From: Isotricha intestinalis
Taxonomy: Eukaryota; Ciliophora; Litostomatea; Vestibuliferida; Isotrichidae
DNA length: 10,358 bases
Direction of reading: 5' to 3'
Assembly (NCBI GenBank): GCA_023807065.1
Contig: JAJJLU010004689.1
Span: forward strand, 1-10,358
The notes beneath the pieces are model-generated. The model ran no database searches and was not told the origin of the DNA. It was given only the letters and a program-made list of their open reading frames with translations. This document shows, piece by piece, positions 8,061 through 10,358 of this stretch; the first letter of the stretch is position 1; each line of letters begins with the position of its first letter. The position numbers and the translations under genes are program-made.

Positions 8061-8245
8061 ATTAGAATTGCTAAATCTAAAATAGTAATTATACTAAATT
8101 CATTAAAAAATATATAATTTTTTTAAACCATTAAAGGATACTTGAATTTGGATTATCATATATTATAGCAATATATATAGCAAGAAATCCTAATAAGTTA
8201 AAAATATTAAAAATGTTGTTATTTAGTTTTGAATATAATTTATAA
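8061..8245 (+). pseudogene. Weak ankyrin-repeat-like relic
   Basis: Two short frames separated by a frameshift look alike. The first, 8061 to 8117, reads IRIAKSKIVIILNSLKNI. The second, 8135 to 8245, reads FGLSYIIAIYIARNPNKLK followed by ILKMLLFSFEYNL. The second resembles the ankyrin pattern of IA followed by a short loop, K-x-I-(V/L)-K-x-LL and a hydrophobic end. It has no start codon and no complete neighbours, and it sits between two clearer pseudogenes. A chance AT-rich translation cannot be excluded. Confidence 0.3.
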
Positions 8246-8333
8246 AATTAAACAAATTAAATAGTATTAATAATTTTATTTATAAAAAAATATTTTAAAT
8301 AATGATTGTTAATTAAATTAAATTTTATTTTAA

Positions 8334-9461
8334 ATACATTTCATCAAATTATATTTTAGAAACTCAAAAATTAAATCAGATATAATAAGAAAAGGTTTAT
8401 TTGAGATTGATACATTCCCAGTAACAATAATATTTGAAGGAGATAATGAAAGGGTCAGATTGTGGATTAAAAATAGTATCAGAAAATGGGCCATTTTTAT
8501 ATTTAACTTGTAAGGATATTCCTTCAACATGCAATTGAGAATATAAAAAATATCTTAACGATGCTTATACTTTTATTTTAACTAATTCTAATTCTTCTCA
8601 ACAAATTTTGTTCTTAAAGTTGATTTAGCACTCTAAAAAATTTATTACTGAAGGAATAAATCTATCATGTAAAGCAAAAATTGCTCAAGAATTAACAATA
8701 TATTCTTCTTTCTCAAAATCTGATACAATAACAGTGAATAAGAAATAGAGGAGATTCTCCATATCAGGAGAAGTTACTGGATTATCATTACGTTTTAACA
8801 AATATCTTTCCCTTTAAATATACTGAATATGAATCAAGAGAAAAAGATGCTTCAAATAAAAATTGTTCTCATATTCAAAAATAAATACCAAAGGAATATA
8901 TTCTTTAATTGCTATTTATGTTAAAGTAGCAGGAATTTCTATTCTTACTGTTGATGAGGCTAATTCTTATAATCTTATTATCAAAGATATGTTTGAGCAT
9001 ATTGATATAGATGTTGATAATGAAGGAACTACAAAAGCTCTAGCAAAAATTGCTTGATATTTAACAAAAAAATCATTAACAACAACTAATACAATCATAA
9101 TAACAATAACAAATAATGAATAGATTCAATATCAGAGGAAGTTACTGGATAATCGTTACTTCCATCAAGTGTGTCAGATATATATTTAATAAGTAGTGAA
9201 CTTCGTTCAACATCAGCGAACAATTCTAATACTGTTACTTGTACTCAAAATAGTCACCTTACTACTGCTGAAGCTTTTATTTTTTTTGTTTCTTATGTTT
9301 CAGTAGGAGGATTTAATGATCTTACTATTGATGAGAATTCTAAAACTCTTACTATTGATCATATTTATAATGAAGAATCGGGTGATAGTAAGAATTATAC
9401 CTCTGGAAGTTTTAATAATAAGTTTTCTTCTTTGCTATTGATTAGTGGATTATTATTATAA
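8334..9461 (+). pseudogene. Decayed repetitive cell-surface-type protein with GPI-like tail
   Basis: This is a protein-like reading broken by several frame changes and stops. It starts HFIKLYFRNSKIKSD and continues to FPVTIIFEGDNE (frame of 8334). It moves to GSDCGLKIVSENGPFLYLTC (8452 on), with stops after STCN and at two later points, and on to ITEGINLSCKAKIAQELTI, SDTITVNKK and SISGEVTGLSLR. A further shift gives KYTEYESREKDASNKNCS (frame of 8801). It then returns to IYSLIAIYVKVAGISILTVD and DIDVDNEGTTKALAKIA (to 9054). A second copy (9129 to 9461) begins SISEEVTG, a stop, SLLPSSVSDIYLISSELRS, and contains FFVSYVSVGGFNDLTIDE. The last residues, SSLLLISGLLL behind a Ser/Gly/Asn stretch, look like a GPI-attachment signal. 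Paired cysteines and beta-rich, Ser/Thr-rich domains fit an extracellular or wall protein. I do not recognise the family. Confidence 0.5.
8761..9158 (+). repeat. Diverged tandem repeat inside the surface-protein pseudogene (period 368)
   Basis: The segment ATATCAGGAGAAGTTACTGG at 8761 recurs as ATATCAGAGGAAGTTACTGG at 9129. Both are followed by near-identical bases (ATTATC versus ATAATC, then GTTA-like). The downstream protein also matches: IAIYVKVAGISILTVDEAN against FVSYVSVGGFNDLTIDEN. The repeat unit therefore encodes one extracellular domain of roughly 120 residues. In the second copy a leucine codon TTA has become the stop TAA at 9150. Confidence 0.6.
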
Positions 9462-9493
9462 AGTAAATAGTAATTTTTGCTTCTATTATTTAT

Positions 9494-9708
9494 ATGAGTT
9501 ATTTAGAAAAATTAAATAGAAATATTCCCTTTTATTTATATGATTTAAAACACATTTGTTATAAACAAAGATTTTTATTTTAATTTTGATTGATGAAATA
9601 ATAGAATTATTAAATGATTTGATTATTGAGCATTTTGATTAAAATAATTATTATTCATTTAATCTAAAAAAATATAATATGAAAGTAATTGAAATATATA
9701 AATATTGA
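9494..9708 (+). pseudogene. Small unrecognised coding relic
   Basis: ATG 9494 opens a 29-codon frame reading MSYLEKLNRNIPFYLYDLKH then ICYKQRFLF, ending at TAA 9581. A frame offset by one continues LIDEIIELLNDLIIEHFD, a TAA, then NNYYSFNLKKYNMKVIEIYKY style sequence up to TGA 9706. The residues are more varied than in the flanking DNA, so this looks like a decayed gene or an exon pair. A small intron could also join the two. No family is recognised. It starts 33 bases after the end of the surface-protein pseudogene. Confidence 0.3.
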
Positions 9709-10197
9709 AAGTTAATTATATAATTATTGTAGTTATTAATTTATAAAAAATTCAAAAATAAAGTTATCAAAAAAAAGAAAAATTGGTAATTTTTTTTCTT
9801 TAATTATTTATTATAATAAAAAAATTATAATTTATATATAATTATTTCTATTTTAAAAAAAGGAAAGTTATAATCTTTTAATTCTTATTAGATTTTTAAT
9901 TATAAGAATAATTAATAATAATTTTTATTTTTCATAATAATGAGTTTTATATATTTAAATATATTTTGAAAATGAAAAACTTTTTTATTTATTTTTTAAA
10001 TATATTTTCAATAAAAATAAATCAAAATATTTTATTATAAAACATTAATTTTTTTTAAATTCTTATTAATTTTATTAACAAAAAGATTATAAATAATTTT
10101 ATTTATTAATTTATATTTTTTTTAATTTTGAAAATTAAAAAATATACATTCTTATTAAATAAAATAAATAAAAAATAATATTAAAAAATATAACTAG
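9709..10197. other. AT-rich spacer with simple repeats
   Basis: No gene is seen. There is an A/T hairpin around 9770 to 9803 (an AAAGAAAAATT arm and an AATTTTTTTTCTTT arm) and a repeated TTTAAATATATTTT block near 9953 and 9997. The last bases, ATATAACTAG, could serve as a splice acceptor for the frame that opens at 10198. Confidence 0.5.
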
Positions 10198-10358
10198 GTC
10201 TTGTTTCTTCAAGAATTTGAAAAAAATAGATATTTTAATTATAATAATTTATTCTTAAATAAATTCGATTTTTTGAATTTTAAGTTCTTGAAGAATCATG
10301 TAATAATGGGAGTATTACCAAATTTAATAATTTCTATTATATTAGAAAAAGATAAACA
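10198..10358 (+). CDS. Open frame or exon running off the right edge, unrecognised
   Basis: From the codon after TAG (10195 to 10197) the frame GTC TTG TTT CTT is open for all 53 remaining codons: VLFLQEFEKNRYFNYNN, LFLNKFDFLNFKFLKNH, VIMGVLPNLIISIILEKDK. It has no ATG before 10306 (MGVLPNL), so it is either an exon preceded by the AACTAG acceptor or a gene beginning at 10306. Length alone is not significant at this AT content, but the residues Q, E, R, H, G and P are more varied than in random frames here. It has a hydrophobic stretch at the end. No family is recognised; the continuation lies outside the window. Confidence 0.3.

Noticed and set aside
8330..8530. 66-codon minus-strand open frame
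   Set aside because: It is antisense to the surface-protein pseudogene, whose plus-strand reading has the more protein-like content, and it matches no pattern I know.
9762..9803. A/T hairpin considered as a transcription terminator
   Set aside because: It is a homopolymer-rich hairpin in eukaryotic DNA, where stem-loop terminators of the bacterial kind are not expected.
1..10358. tRNA genes, rRNA, CRISPR arrays and insertion sequences
   Set aside because: No T-arm or D-arm signature, regularly spaced direct repeats, transposase motifs or terminal inverted repeats with target duplications were seen on either strand.

Overview
The window is very AT-rich eukaryotic nuclear DNA. Non-coding stretches are almost entirely A and T, with long homopolymers. 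Coding islands are visibly less extreme, use A/T-ending codons, and encode Asn/Lys/Ile-rich proteins. Three points suggest a low-GC flagellate fungus, most likely an anaerobic gut fungus (Neocallimastigomycota-like): a probable flagellar protein, a cyclin with Asn runs, and very short AT introns. This is inference, because no ribosomal RNA or other marker gene is present. An AT-rich protist is the main alternative. Nothing looks bacterial: there are no Shine-Dalgarno/operon patterns and no CRISPR array, IS element or tRNA was seen.

Layout. From 1 to 1564 there is AT-rich DNA with no gene I can support, apart from a mirror repeat and a palindrome. From 1565 to 1838 (+) lies a short gene start whose 16-nt first exon and 37-nt intron bring a clear coding block into frame. 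From 2010 to 3143 (-) is an intact 377-codon gene resembling CFAP96/C4orf47-type (DUF4586) axonemal proteins, with an internal duplication. From 3721 to 4010 (+) is a small unrecognised gene that becomes an 86-residue protein if a 29-nt TA-repeat intron is removed. From 4286 to 4485 (+) is a broken fragment resembling the ATP23 metalloprotease core. From 4732 to 6534 (-) is an intact 600-codon cyclin with two cyclin folds and a long Asn-rich tail.

From about 6865 to 9708 the + strand is a series of decayed coding relics: a WD40-like beta-propeller pseudogene, a weak ankyrin-like relic, a pseudogene of a repetitive cell-surface-type protein with a GPI-like C-terminal tail, and a small unrecognised relic. 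After about 490 bases of AT-rich DNA, an open frame starts at 10198 and runs off the right edge.

The two well-supported intact genes (flagellar-type protein and cyclin) lie on the minus strand and are separate transcription units. I see no evidence that they work together. The most interesting material is the gene decay, especially the ATP23-like relic: loss of a mitochondrial protease would fit an organism with hydrogenosomes. I found no convincing new multi-gene system.
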